From Candidatus Lutibacillus vidarii (GTDB lineage: Bacteria > Actinomycetota > Actinomycetes > Actinomycetales > Dermatophilaceae), in NCBI GenBank assembly GCA_016717165.1, contig JADKGA010000004.1, positions 248,001 through 312,000 of the forward strand: a DNA stretch of 64,000 nucleotides, read 5' to 3'. A program made the position numbers and the translations under genes. The notes under the pieces were generated by a model. That model ran no database searches and was not told the origin of the DNA. It worked only from the letters and a program-made list of their open reading frames with translations. Below are positions 15,823-25,542 of this stretch, in pieces. The first letter of the stretch is position 1. Each line of letters begins with the position of its first letter.

Positions 15823-16731
15823 ATGGGATCCTCGGTTGGGCGTGCGGAGCTGCGGCGGTGGGTCACGCACACCGAGGGAAAGGTCACCCCCAAAGACGTC
15901 GGGAAGCTGTATGCGCGGGCCGAGTCGCTGGCGCGGCTGCCCCGGTCGGTGCAGCAGTGGATCGTCGACCATGCCGGTGGGGACCCCTACCTGGGGTTCG
16001 TCGTGGAGCCCTACGCCTTCTTCCTCGCCCATGAGCTCATCGACCTGGATGCGGCCCGCGCGTGGCTGCCCCCCGACTATGTCCTCGTCCCGGCGTCGCT
16101 GTTCGCGAACGGCGAGCCCCGGTATGCCGCCATCCTCGGCGCCTTCACCGTGCATACCTCGGTGTTCTGGGGTTGCCGGGTCGAGCTGTACCTCGTCGCG
16201 GAGAACACCCGGACCGGGATGCTGACCTGGGTGATCTGCGACTACGAGTCGAACACGATCAACTACGACCCCGGCGACGGGTTCTCGGGCGCGACGACGA
16301 GCCGGGCCGTCGTGACGACGACGCACGCCGGTGAGGTCATCGTCGACGTACGAAGTGCCGAGCGCGCCAACCAGCTGACCGTGACGGCCGCGCTGCCGGG
16401 GGCGCCGATGCGCGCGCTGGATGCGCGGCTGTGGATCGAGGGCAACCTGTCGGTCGACTACGGCGGCCGGTTGATGGCAGCCGAGTCTGTGCCCTTCGGG
16501 TTGATCTTCGACCCGGGTGAGATGACCCAGGCGCTCGATGTCCCGCTCGGTGGGGTCGCCGTGGAGCGGAACACCTTCGGTGCCGGGCTGCTGGCTAGTT
16601 CGCCCTTCGAGGTCGCCTGCTTCCCGTATGCCCAGCACTTCATCACCACGAGCTATCCGCAGGCCAGCCCGATCGTCGACGAGGCGGGGCTGGTCGCGGC
16701 GGTTCGCACTCTCGCGGCCGAGGCGGACTGA
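15823..16731 (+). CDS. uncharacterised protein of about 300 residues, acetoacetate-decarboxylase-like
   Basis: The ATG at 15823 lies seven bases behind TAAGGT and so is probably leaderless (an in-frame ATG at 15814 falls inside the promoter). The 302-residue product has a helical N-terminus (VTPKDVGKLYARAESLARLPRSVQQW) and then a beta-rich body: YVLVPASLFANGEPRYAAILGAFTVHTSVFWGCRVELYLVAENTRTG, later LSVDYGGRLMAAESVPFGLIFDP. The strand order and the RVELYLVA/W-G-C block recall the acetoacetate decarboxylase fold, but I see no certain catalytic lysine. The similarity is tentative. No signal peptide. Confidence 0.55.
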   Translation: MGSSVGRAELRRWVTHTEGKVTPKDVGKLYARAESLARLPRSVQQWIVDHAGGDPYLGFVVEPYAFFLAHELIDLDAARAWLPPDYVLVPASLFANGEPRYAAILGAFTVHTSVFWGCRVELYLVAENTRTGMLTWVICDYESNTINYDPGDGFSGATTSRAVVTTTHAGEVIVDVRSAERANQLTVTAALPGAPMRALDARLWIEGNLSVDYGGRLMAAESVPFGLIFDPGEMTQALDVPLGGVAVERNTFGAGLLASSPFEVACFPYAQHFITTSYPQASPIVDEAGLVAAVRTLAAEAD

Positions 16732-16812
16732 CCTCACGCTCGGGTGTCTCGGGCCCGGCTCGTTGGACAGCACGCGGCGCTTCCGACGCCTCCGGAGACA
16801 TAGAGCGGCCGG

Positions 16813-16878
16813 CTTGTGGACTCCCTAGGTGCTTATGGCACCTAGGGCGATGCCAAGAGCACGCTCAGAGTCCATGAG
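16813..16878. repeat. palindromic repeat family C, copy 3 (66 bp)
   Basis: CTTGTGGACTCCCTAGGTGCTTATGGCA at the left, GATGCCAAGAGCACGCTC + AGAGTCCATGAG at the right, and a local CCCTAGGTGC/GGCACCTAGGGC inner arm. It is 82 bases behind the stop of the gene at 15823-16731. With the half copy at 16948 it is the main content of the 470-base gap before the RHS gene. Confidence 0.85.
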
Positions 16879-16947
16879 CCGCCGCAGACCCAGCCGCCGC
16901 ATGACCCAGCCGTCACCTGGACCCCTGGTGTGTCCCGACACCCCCCA

Positions 16948-16999
16948 CTCATGGACTCGCCGGCGCGTATGGCACAGTGCGACATACCCCGTCCACCGG
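16948..16999. repeat. half or decayed family C repeat
   Basis: CTCATGGACTCGCCGGCGC + GTATGGCAC matches the left half of family C. The right half is poorly kept (ACATACC...GTCCACCGG). It is 69 bases downstream of copy 3. Confidence 0.55.
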
Positions 17000-17200
17000 C
17001 AAAACCGGCAAACTGGACGTCTCCCGGCACCGACCGCCGACCTCGACCCCGCCCGTCGAGGCACGAGCCGACGTCGACATCCACCCGCGCTGCCTCGCCC
17101 CGGGGGACTGGTGCACGTACTCTAAGTCGCGCTAAGGTCACCCCCCATTCAGGCCAAATCCCCATTAAGAGGAATCGGCCACTGCGGTAGGGGGACCCAC

Positions 17201-20200
17201 GTGGCCTCGCAGCATCGGGTTCACTCCGCCTCTCGTCCCGCTCGCGCGGTCCGCCTGATGTCCTCGGCGCTCTGTCTTGGCCTCATGTCTGCGCTGATCC
17301 CGGCGCCGGGGGCGTCCGCCGACCCTGGGCCGACCCCGACGCTCACCTTCACCACGGCCCCGACCGCCGCAGACCCCGGGACGGTCTTCGGCGTCGCCCC
17401 CTCCGTCACGGTCACCGACTCGACCGATCCGGTCACCCTCACCCTGACCGTCGACGCCGGGGAGCCGTCGGGCAAGCTCAGCTGCCCGTCCGTCACCGTG
17501 ACACCGGTCGACGGCGTCGCGACCTTCCCGCACTGCACGGTCGACAAGGGCGGCAGGTACCGGCTCCGCGCGACCCTCGGCGCGGTCACCGCCGACAGTG
17601 ACCCGGTCAAGGTCAGCGGCCCGGCGTATGTCGCCTTCAGCACCCAGCCGACCGGCGGTCTGGCCGGCGACAGCTGGCTCGGACAACCGGTGGCGCGCGT
17701 CGTGGACGCCGACGGCACGGTCATCGCCACGAGCACCGCCAAGATCGGGCTCGTCATCAAGCCCGGGACCGGCACTGGTGGCGCCGCCATCACGTGCACG
17801 AACACCAAGAACGCCACCGCGGCAGTCGACGGCATCGCGACCTTCTCCGGCTGCGCGATCGACCGGGCGGGCACGAAGTACCGGCTCTACGCCATCGATG
17901 TCGACGACGGCACCTTCGGCACGAGCGCGGCCTTCGACATCAATGCCGGCCCGGCGGCCGCCCTGAGGTTCGACACCCAGCCCGGCAACGGCCAGGCGGA
18001 CCAGGCCCTCGGCGTCCAGCCGGAGGTCGCCGTTGTCGACGCCCTGGGCAACCGCGTCTCCACCAGCACCGCACCGGTGACCCTGAGCATCACCTCCGGC
18101 ACCGGGACCGGCGCGGCCCAGCTGTCCTGCACCCACAACCCGGTCCCGGCCTCGTCGGGACTGGCGTCCTTCGCCGGCTGCGCTATCGACAAGACCGGCA
18201 GCGGCTATACCCTCACCGCCACGTCCCCGACCCTGACCTCGGCCACCAGCGGCACCGTCGACGTCACCCTCGGCAGCGTGAGCGACCTGGCGTTCTCGAC
18301 CAGCCCCGGCGGCGGACCCGGCGGCGCCGTCTTTGCGACCCAGCCAGTCGTCTCGGTGACCGACTCTGGCGGCAATGGCGCCGGGGGCCTGGTCACCTTG
18401 TCCATCGAGCCTGGCACCGGAGCCCCTGGAGCGGTCCTGACCTGCGACGCGACCACGGTGGCCGCAGCCGCCGGTGTCGCCAGCTTCAGCGGCTGCTCGA
18501 TCGACAAGGACAGCGCCGACCCGTACGTCCTCGTCGCGACCCTCGGCACCCACACCGGCACGAGCCACGGGTTCAATGTCACCAAGGGCGCCCCAGTCTC
18601 GGCGGAGTTCACCACAAACCCGGGCGATGGCAGCGGTGGGTCGGCCCTGGCCAGCCAGCCGGTCGTCGTCATCCGGGACGCAGGCGGCAATGTCGCCGCC
18701 GGCGCCGTCGCGCTGTCCCTCGCCCCAGGCTTCGGCACCCCCGGCGCTCACCTGACCTGCAGCGGCGGCACGACCGAGAGCGCGGTCGCGGGCGCGGCCG
18801 CCTTCAGCGGGTGTCGCGTCGACAAGGCCGGGGCCGGCTACCGGCTCCTGGCGACCATCGACGGCGCCGGCGTCACCCGCCTCAGCGCGAGCTTCGACAT
18901 ACAGGTTGGCGACCCGACCCACCTGGCGTTCGCGACCCAACCCGGCGGCGGCACCGGCGGCACCGCCTGGGCGACCCAACCCGCGGTCGCCGTCCTCGAC
19001 GCCGGCGGCAACCTCGTCACCGCCAGCGCGGGCGAGATCGACCTCTCCGTCGCCGGCGGACCCGGAGCCCTGACCTGCGGGGCCGACCCGCTCGCGGCAT
19101 CCAGCGGCACTGCCTTCTTCGCCGGCTGCGCGATCACCACCGCGGGCGCCGGCTACACCCTCAAGGCTTCCGCCGCGGGCCTGGCCCCGGCGACGAGCAG
19201 CGCCTTCGATATCACCGTCGGCGCACCGGCTGCCCTCGTCTTCACCGAACAGCCCAGCGGCGGCATCGCCGGTCGGCCGCTGACCGGCCAGCCCGCGCTC
19301 GCCGTGGTCGACGCCGGCGGCAACACGGTCCCGGGCGCGGGCGGCAGCGTGGCGCTCGCCCTCACCGGCGGGACCGGCACGCTCGGCGCATCCCTCAGCT
19401 GCAGCTCCGCCCCGGTCACCGGGTCGGGCACTGTCACCTTCGGTTCCTGCGGGGTCAACCAGGCCGGCGGTGGCTACGCCCTCACCGCGACGTGGAAGAC
19501 CTTAAGCGCCGAGAGCCTGCCCTTCGTCGTGCTGCGCCGCACCGCTCCGGCCCTCGAGGTCGCGCCCGCCGGCGCCCCGCTCGGGCAGACGATGGGCGAC
19601 GCGAGCCTGGCCCCCAACCCCACCTCGGTCGTCGACGACGTCAACACCGCCACCGGCGCGCTCCACCGGGTCTTCACCGACCTCGAGGTCGCCGGCGTCG
19701 GCGAGAACCTCGTGCTCAAGCGGACCTACAACTCCGGTGACGCCGACGTCGGCGCCTTCGGCCGCGGCAGCTCCTCGGTCCTCGACCTGTCGGTCACCTT
19801 CAATGCGGCCGGCACCGAGGCGACGGTCCGTGGCCTCGACGGGCAGCGCATCGTCTTCACCGGCCACCAGGGCAGCTTCACCGCACCGCCCGGCGCCTGG
19901 GCCGACCTCAAGTGCACCGGCAACCAGAAGACCTGCACGGTCACCCAGAGGGATGGCACGACGTGGACTGTCACCGGTCCCCGGCTGGACTCCTATGTCG
20001 ATGGCACCGGCCAGGGGCTGACCTTCGTCCGCGACTCGGCGACCCAGCTGCGGGTCAAGCTCGCCACGACGGACAAGAAGACCACGTATGACGTCCTGCT
20101 CACCCTCGACGCCCAGGGTCAGGTCACCAAGGTCAGGACACCGGCCGGACGCCAGATCTCATACAGCTATACGAGTGGACGACTGACGTCCTTCACGGAC

Positions 20201-23200
20201 GCCCGGGGCAAGACGTGGACCTACGGCTATGACGCCGGGCAACGGTTGACCCGGATCACCGACCCGAGCGCGCAGGTCCGCCTCGCGGTCACCTATGACT
20301 CGGCCGGCCGGGTCGCGACGGCCAGCTCTCAGGGCGACGCACGGCATACGCAGGACCGCTTCACCTACGACACGGCGGCACAGACGACGACCCGGGAAGC
20401 CCGCACCTCCGTCGGGGGCACGCTCACCTGGGCGGCCTCTGTCGACACCTACCGCAACAACGTCCTCGTCCGGCAGAGCCTGCCCAGTGGCGCCGTCCTG
20501 CGCTACTCGTATGACGCCCGGCTCAACCTCATCGCCATCCAGGACCCCAACGGCTTTGTCCAGGAGCGGGTCTTCGACGACAACGGCGACCTCGTCACCC
20601 AGAGCACTCCGCTGGACTCGACCCGCTCGGCGGTCGTCCAGTTCACCTACGACCGGTCGCACCGGATCACCTCGCAGACCGACGCCCTCGGCAACCGGAC
20701 GACCTATGGCTACCAGGGTGGCCGGCTCGCGTCGGTCACTCCCCCGGGCGGTCGCGAGGGCGCCACCACCCTGTCGTATGACGGCCCCCTGCTGACGGAG
20801 GTCACCACTCCGATCGGGCGGCAGACCTTCACCCACGACGCGATGGGCAATGTCGTACGGGTGAACGAGTATGGTCTCTCCGGCCCGGCCCTCAACGGCA
20901 ACGGCTCGCGCGCCACCTACAACGAGGCGGGCCTGAAGACCTCCGCCACCGACCCGCGTGGCGTCCCGACGAACGGGCCGGTCGACGCGGCGTTCACGAC
21001 GACGTGGACCTATGACGACGCCGGCAACCTGCTCAGCACCCGCAGCCCGGTCGGCGTCGTGACGACCTTCACCTATGACGCCGCCGGCGATGTGGCCAGC
21101 AGCACCAACCCCGTCGGCACGACCACCTATGCGTGGCACGAGGCGTCGCTGACCAAGACGACGACCGCGCCCGGCGGCCTGGTGACGACCGAGCGCTACG
21201 ACCCGTCGGCAAACCTGCTCGCGCAGGCGACGCCGAACGGCGGCACGACGGCCTACCTCAACGACGCCATGGGTCGCCCGGCCACGGTCGTCGACCCGTC
21301 GGGCCTGCGCACGGCGATCACCTATGACGCGATGGGCCAGTCCGTCCTGTTCGACGACGGCAGCGGCGCGGTCGTGCGCCAGCAGTTCGACGCCCTCAAC
21401 CGGCTGATCCGTCAGTCGGCCGGCGACGGCCAGAACCTCATGCGCTACGACCTGGCCGGGCAGCAGCTCCGGCTGCAGGACATGAGCGGTGCCGTCACCA
21501 CGCGCGCCTTCGACGCCCGCGGCAATGTCACCTCGGTCATCGACGGAGCCGGGACCACGTCCTACCGGTACGACCTGGCCGACAACGCCATCTCGCGCAC
21601 CGACGGTCGGGGCGGGGTCACGACATACACGTATGACGGTATGGGCCGGCTCACGTCGCAGACCGTCGACGGCAACACGACAACCTTCGCCAATGACGTT
21701 GCGGGGCAGCGCACCTCGCAGGTCGACCCGGAGGGCCGGACGACGGCATACCGGCTCGACGGAGCGAACCGGGTCACCCGGACGACATACAGCCAAAGCG
21801 GTCTGCCCCAGATCGTCGTCGACCAGACGTACGACGCCCTGGGTCGCCGCGCCTCGATGACGTCCGGCGGCGTGGTCTCGACATACTCGTATGACGCCCG
21901 CGGAAATCTCACCGGCGCAGGCCCGGCGAACCAGCGGTTCACCTACGACTTCTCAACCCCCGGCACGGTGCTCGAGACCTACCCCGACGGCACCCACGTC
22001 GCCTACGACGTCGACGACTCCGGCGCCCTGATGCGCCTCGACGGGACCAGCGCCGACGGCCACGTGCAGGCGTCCTACCTGCGCGATGCGGCCCGGCGGG
22101 CGACCGCGGTCTCGCTGGCCAACGGGGTGGTCGAGACCCACAGCTACGACGCGGTCGGTCGGGTCGTGGCCCAGTCGGTGCAGCGCGCCGGCACGGTCAT
22201 GGCCGGCGAGACGTACACCTACGACAGCCGGGGAAACCGGCTCTCGCAGCGGACGACGGCGGCGGGGCGCAGCGTGCTCAACACCTACGCCTATGACGCC
22301 CTCGGCCGGGTCAGCGGCTTCTCGACGTCGTCGACGACCGTGCCCCTGCCCGTGGTCAACGCCGACCCCGGTGGCGCGACCCCTACGCCGCCGTCGGGTC
22401 AGCCGTCGGTGCCGGTGCCGGCGTCGGTGGACACCGGGTCGAAGCAGCCGGTCGGGACTCCCACCGGCGCGGCCGTCAGCCCGGGCTCGACGATCGCCTA
22501 CGACGCGGTGGGCAATATCGTCCGCAACGGCGGGACGTCATACGCCGTGGGCAGCGCGGACCGGATCACCACGCAGGCCGGACCGGCGGGCTCGTGGACG
22601 TACGACCGCAGTGGTGCAGTGACGACGATGACCAGCCCCAAGGGCACGACAACCTTCTCGTATGACGCTGCCGGTCGCCTGTCGAAGGCCACGCTGCAGC
22701 CCCCGTCCGGACCGGCGACCACGGTCACCTATGGGTATGACGGCGACGGCAACCGGACCAGCCGGACCGTCGGCGACGTGACGACCCAGTACGTGTGGGA
22801 CCCGAATGCCACCGTCCCCTTGCTGGTGCTGGAGAAGTCCGGGACGAGCGTGCTGCGTCGCTACTTCAACGACACCGTCGGGCCGGTCGCGATCCAGACG
22901 CCGACCCAGACGTACTACGTCCACCGCGACCCGTTGGGCAGCACGAACCAGCTGACCGACGCGAATGGCGATGTCGTTGCGGCATACGGCTATTCGGCCT
23001 TCGGCGAGGTCACCTCGACCGGGGCGGCGGCCGCTGCGACCGACCTGCTCTTCCAGGGCCAGCAGCGCGACCCGGTCACCGGGCTCTACAACATGCGGGC
23101 CCGGACCTATGACCCGGTCTCCGGACGGTTCACCCAGCGTGAGCCGCTGGCCACGCCGGCCGGTGCCCCGCTGGTTGCGGCATACGCCTTCGTTGGCAAC

Positions 23201-25264
23201 CGGCCGACGGCGCTGACCGACCCGACCGGCCTGATGCCGCAAACCGCCGGCGAGGCCGGGGACATGGTCACTCCGGCGACCTCCAACGGCGTCCTGGCCA
23301 GCTACTCCGGCAAGGTGGCCATCGGAGCAAAGCTGTTCGTCAAGGGCCTGGTCAAGCTGCTGCCCACGCTGGCCAAGGCGGCCGCGGCGTCGACCCACTT
23401 TGGCTTCATCGCGGCCAAAGAGGCCCAGATCGCCAAGGGTCTGAAGTTCGCCAGCGCCGGGCTTGCCGTGCTGGCCATCGGTCTGCAGACCTATGTCGCA
23501 GTGGACAACTGCCTGCACGGACCGGTGGCGCAGTGCGTCGGCTCGGCGGTCGGGCTCGCCACGAACGTCGCGTTCGTCGGCATCTGCCTGGGCGCCACTG
23601 CGGGCATCGGCGCGGCCGGATGTGCGCTTGCGGGCGCGGCGATCAGCATCGCCCTGGAGACCGTCATCACGCTCTACGGGCCCGAGATCGCCGATGCGGT
23701 GGTTAGCGCGGCCGAGTATGTCGCCAGCGTGGCCGTCGATATCGGCAATGCCATCTCCGATACGGCGCAGTATGTCGGCGGCGCGATCGTCAGCGGGTTC
23801 AACGACGCCACGGCGGCGATCGTCAGCGGCTTCAACGACTTCGCCGACACGCTGAGCAAGGCCGGGCAGTCCGCCGTCCAGTTCGCCGCCGAGCTCGCCG
23901 ACGCCTTCGGCTTCGGCTACGAGCAGACTGCGGCAGCGCTGATCGGTTTCGGCTACGACATCCAGGGCGTCGTCGAGGCCTTCTCCGAGGTCTTCCTCCT
24001 CGGCTCCACGCAGGCCGCCGAGGTGCTGCGGAAGGCCTTCTTCGCCGTGGCCACCGATGTCGCGTCCGCGGTCGAGAGCGTCTATGGTGCGGCGGCCGAC
24101 GTGGTCGCCTCGGTGCTGCGTGACGCCGGCTATGCGGTCGACGAGATCGTCGCGGGCATCCATGCGGCGTATGACGTGACGGTCGCCGAGCTCGTCGGGC
24201 TCCTCGGACAGCTCGACTACGGCGTCAACCAGATCGCGAGCGCGCTGTCGGACGTTCTCTCCGTCACGGCCGAGGCCTTGGCCGGTGTCTTCAAGACGCT
24301 CGACTACACGGTCCAGCAGATCGGTGAGTCGCTGCAGCAGGTCTATGCGCTGATCGATGTGGCGGCCGCCAAGGTGCTCGACGCCGTGGGCTTCGCCGTC
24401 GGTGAGGTCGCCAACGCCTTGCAGGACGTCTACCGGGAGGCCGCCGCGGTGGCCGCGCGGGCGCTCGAGGCGGCGGGCTATCTCGTCGGGGAGATCGCGA
24501 CCGGGCTGCGGGATGTCTACCAGGCGACCGCGGCGCAGGTCGCGCAGATCCTCAAGGCCATCGACGTCACGGCCCAGCAGGTGGCCTCGGCTCTGGTCGA
24601 TGTCTACGCGCAGGCCGCCCAGGGCGTCGCCGAGCTGCTCACCGGTGCGGGCTATGTCGTGGCCGATATCGCGCGGGCGCTGACCGACGTCTTCAACCAG
24701 ACGGCCGCCGAGGTGGCCTCCGTGCTGCGGACCGTCGGCTACGCGATCGCGGACATCACCCGGGTGCTCGACGACGTCTTCGCGCAGACGGTTGCCGGGG
24801 TCGCCTCGATCCTGAAGTCGATCGGCTACACGGTGAACGAGATCGGCGCCGCGCTGCAGAGCGTCCTCGATGTCACCGCCGACGCGATCGTCGGGGTGCT
24901 GCGGGACGCCGGCTACACCATCGACCTCATCGGTGGCGTGCTCGAGTCGGTCTACAACCAGGTGGCCGACCAGGCGGCGGCGACGCTGCGTGCTGCCGGC
25001 TATGCGATCGCGGAGATCGGGCCCGTCCTGCAGAGCGTCTTCCAGCAGGCCGCGGACGGGGCGGCAGCGATCCTGCAGGCGATCGGTGCGACGGCGGCGG
25101 AGATCAACACGGTCCTGTCGAACACCTTCCACGAGACCGTCGAAGCGATCGGCAACCTGCTGTCGAGCCTCGGGTTCAGCAGCGCCACGATCGCGGCGAT
25201 CGGAGATGCCTTCACGTCCTTCGGCGACGACGTCGCCGACTTCTTCACCGACCTGTTCGGGTAG
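17201..25264 (+). CDS. secreted giant RHS/YD-repeat protein with Ig-like N-terminus and 29-residue-repeat C-terminus
   Basis: The 2,687-residue protein starts at GTG 17201 behind GTAGGGGG. Residues 1-41 are a Sec signal peptide (LCLGLMSALIPAPGASA). Residues about 45-780 hold seven beta-sandwich repeats of about 105 residues, each opening F-x-T-x-P...G and most containing two Cys (LTC...FSGC-x-ID). YD/RHS repeats (YDxxGxLxxxTD) run from about 960, and the RHS core ends with YYVHRDPLGSTNQLTDANG...FQGQQRDPVTGLYNMRARTYDPVSGRFTQREP and LTDPTGL (about residue 2006). Normally a variable toxin follows this point. Here there is a hydrophobic, partly membrane-like region (about 2060-2160) and then a gapless 29-residue repeat array (2307-2654). 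Together this suggests a surface or exported protein with an RHS cage; no immunity gene is recognisable behind it. Confidence 0.9.
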   Translation: MASQHRVHSASRPARAVRLMSSALCLGLMSALIPAPGASADPGPTPTLTFTTAPTAADPGTVFGVAPSVTVTDSTDPVTLTLTVDAGEPSGKLSCPSVTVTPVDGVATFPHCTVDKGGRYRLRATLGAVTADSDPVKVSGPAYVAFSTQPTGGLAGDSWLGQPVARVVDADGTVIATSTAKIGLVIKPGTGTGGAAITCTNTKNATAAVDGIATFSGCAIDRAGTKYRLYAIDVDDGTFGTSAAFDINAGPAAALRFDTQPGNGQADQALGVQPEVAVVDALGNRVSTSTAPVTLSITSGTGTGAAQLSCTHNPVPASSGLASFAGCAIDKTGSGYTLTATSPTLTSATSGTVDVTLGSVSDLAFSTSPGGGPGGAVFATQPVVSVTDSGGNGAGGLVTLSIEPGTGAPGAVLTCDATTVAAAAGVASFSGCSIDKDSADPYVLVATLGTHTGTSHGFNVTKGAPVSAEFTTNPGDGSGGSALASQPVVVIRDAGGNVAAGAVALSLAPGFGTPGAHLTCSGGTTESAVAGAAAFSGCRVDKAGAGYRLLATIDGAGVTRLSASFDIQVGDPTHLAFATQPGGGTGGTAWATQPAVAVLDAGGNLVTASAGEIDLSVAGGPGALTCGADPLAASSGTAFFAGCAITTAGAGYTLKASAAGLAPATSSAFDITVGAPAALVFTEQPSGGIAGRPLTGQPALAVVDAGGNTVPGAGGSVALALTGGTGTLGASLSCSSAPVTGSGTVTFGSCGVNQAGGGYALTATWKTLSAESLPFVVLRRTAPALEVAPAGAPLGQTMGDASLAPNPTSVVDDVNTATGALHRVFTDLEVAGVGENLVLKRTYNSGDADVGAFGRGSSSVLDLSVTFNAAGTEATVRGLDGQRIVFTGHQGSFTAPPGAWADLKCTGNQKTCTVTQRDGTTWTVTGPRLDSYVDGTGQGLTFVRDSATQLRVKLATTDKKTTYDVLLTLDAQGQVTKVRTPAGRQISYSYTSGRLTSFTDARGKTWTYGYDAGQRLTRITDPSAQVRLAVTYDSAGRVATASSQGDARHTQDRFTYDTAAQTTTREARTSVGGTLTWAASVDTYRNNVLVRQSLPSGAVLRYSYDARLNLIAIQDPNGFVQERVFDDNGDLVTQSTPLDSTRSAVVQFTYDRSHRITSQTDALGNRTTYGYQGGRLASVTPPGGREGATTLSYDGPLLTEVTTPIGRQTFTHDAMGNVVRVNEYGLSGPALNGNGSRATYNEAGLKTSATDPRGVPTNGPVDAAFTTTWTYDDAGNLLSTRSPVGVVTTFTYDAAGDVASSTNPVGTTTYAWHEASLTKTTTAPGGLVTTERYDPSANLLAQATPNGGTTAYLNDAMGRPATVVDPSGLRTAITYDAMGQSVLFDDGSGAVVRQQFDALNRLIRQSAGDGQNLMRYDLAGQQLRLQDMSGAVTTRAFDARGNVTSVIDGAGTTSYRYDLADNAISRTDGRGGVTTYTYDGMGRLTSQTVDGNTTTFANDVAGQRTSQVDPEGRTTAYRLDGANRVTRTTYSQSGLPQIVVDQTYDALGRRASMTSGGVVSTYSYDARGNLTGAGPANQRFTYDFSTPGTVLETYPDGTHVAYDVDDSGALMRLDGTSADGHVQASYLRDAARRATAVSLANGVVETHSYDAVGRVVAQSVQRAGTVMAGETYTYDSRGNRLSQRTTAAGRSVLNTYAYDALGRVSGFSTSSTTVPLPVVNADPGGATPTPPSGQPSVPVPASVDTGSKQPVGTPTGAAVSPGSTIAYDAVGNIVRNGGTSYAVGSADRITTQAGPAGSWTYDRSGAVTTMTSPKGTTTFSYDAAGRLSKATLQPPSGPATTVTYGYDGDGNRTSRTVGDVTTQYVWDPNATVPLLVLEKSGTSVLRRYFNDTVGPVAIQTPTQTYYVHRDPLGSTNQLTDANGDVVAAYGYSAFGEVTSTGAAAAATDLLFQGQQRDPVTGLYNMRARTYDPVSGRFTQREPLATPAGAPLVAAYAFVGNRPTALTDPTGLMPQTAGEAGDMVTPATSNGVLASYSGKVAIGAKLFVKGLVKLLPTLAKAAAASTHFGFIAAKEAQIAKGLKFASAGLAVLAIGLQTYVAVDNCLHGPVAQCVGSAVGLATNVAFVGICLGATAGIGAAGCALAGAAISIALETVITLYGPEIADAVVSAAEYVASVAVDIGNAISDTAQYVGGAIVSGFNDATAAIVSGFNDFADTLSKAGQSAVQFAAELADAFGFGYEQTAAALIGFGYDIQGVVEAFSEVFLLGSTQAAEVLRKAFFAVATDVASAVESVYGAAADVVASVLRDAGYAVDEIVAGIHAAYDVTVAELVGLLGQLDYGVNQIASALSDVLSVTAEALAGVFKTLDYTVQQIGESLQQVYALIDVAAAKVLDAVGFAVGEVANALQDVYREAAAVAARALEAAGYLVGEIATGLRDVYQATAAQVAQILKAIDVTAQQVASALVDVYAQAAQGVAELLTGAGYVVADIARALTDVFNQTAAEVASVLRTVGYAIADITRVLDDVFAQTVAGVASILKSIGYTVNEIGAALQSVLDVTADAIVGVLRDAGYTIDLIGGVLESVYNQVADQAAATLRAAGYAIAEIGPVLQSVFQQAADGAAAILQAIGATAAEINTVLSNTFHETVEAIGNLLSSLGFSSATIAAIGDAFTSFGDDVADFFTDLFG
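24119..25162 (+). repeat. twelve in-frame 87-bp (29-residue) tandem repeats in the RHS C-terminus
   Basis: Units start exactly every 87 bases at 24119, 24206, 24293 and so on to 25076. Protein consensus: (K/R)xxGYxVxEIxxxLxxVYxxxAxxVAxxL, for example RDAGYTIDLIGGVLESVYNQ. Each unit predicts two short amphipathic helices with Gly-Tyr/Phe at the turn. Degenerate units flank the array at 24029 and 25163. Conservation is at protein level, while third positions differ between units, so the array is old and under selection rather than a recent slippage product. Confidence 0.9.
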
Positions 25265-25285
25265 GCCTGGGCTGTCGACCGGGAC

Positions 25286-25317
25286 CCTTGGGGTGACGCA
25301 GCTGCGTCACCCCAAGG
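25286..25317. terminator. perfect 32-bp palindrome behind the RHS gene
   Basis: CCTTGGGGTGACGCAG is followed directly by its exact inverse CTGCGTCACCCCAAGG, 22 bases after the RHS stop. It has no U-tract, as is common for actinobacterial terminators. The rest of the 25,265-25,542 gap shows nothing else that I can name. Confidence 0.75.
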
Positions 25318-25542
25318 CCGCCGAGCTCGACCTCTCAGTCGAGTTCTTTGTGGAACAGTTACAGAGGTGAAAGTTTCCACAACGGCCCGTTGTGTGTTCT
25401 TTGCTGACGCATCCGTCCGGCCAGCGGAAGGTTCGAACCGACGATCCCACGCCCCCGAGGTGCTGCGGGCGCTCGTCCACCCAGGCACCGACGGAGCCGA
25501 CGGCTCCAGCTGAGCGGCATCCTTTTCCGGCAGGATGCAGGT

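Noticed and set aside
22538..25132. Long minus-strand open frame (864 codons) opposite the RHS gene
   Set aside because: It mirrors the GC-rich repeats of the sense gene, has no family motifs and very repetitive composition; a shadow frame.
24119..25162. Regular 87-bp periodicity as a CRISPR array
   Set aside because: Units are contiguous without spacers, in frame, and conserved at protein rather than DNA level.
25428..25450. GGTTCGAACC resembling a tRNA T-loop
   Set aside because: No pairing T-stem of 5 bp and no acceptor, D or anticodon arms on either strand.
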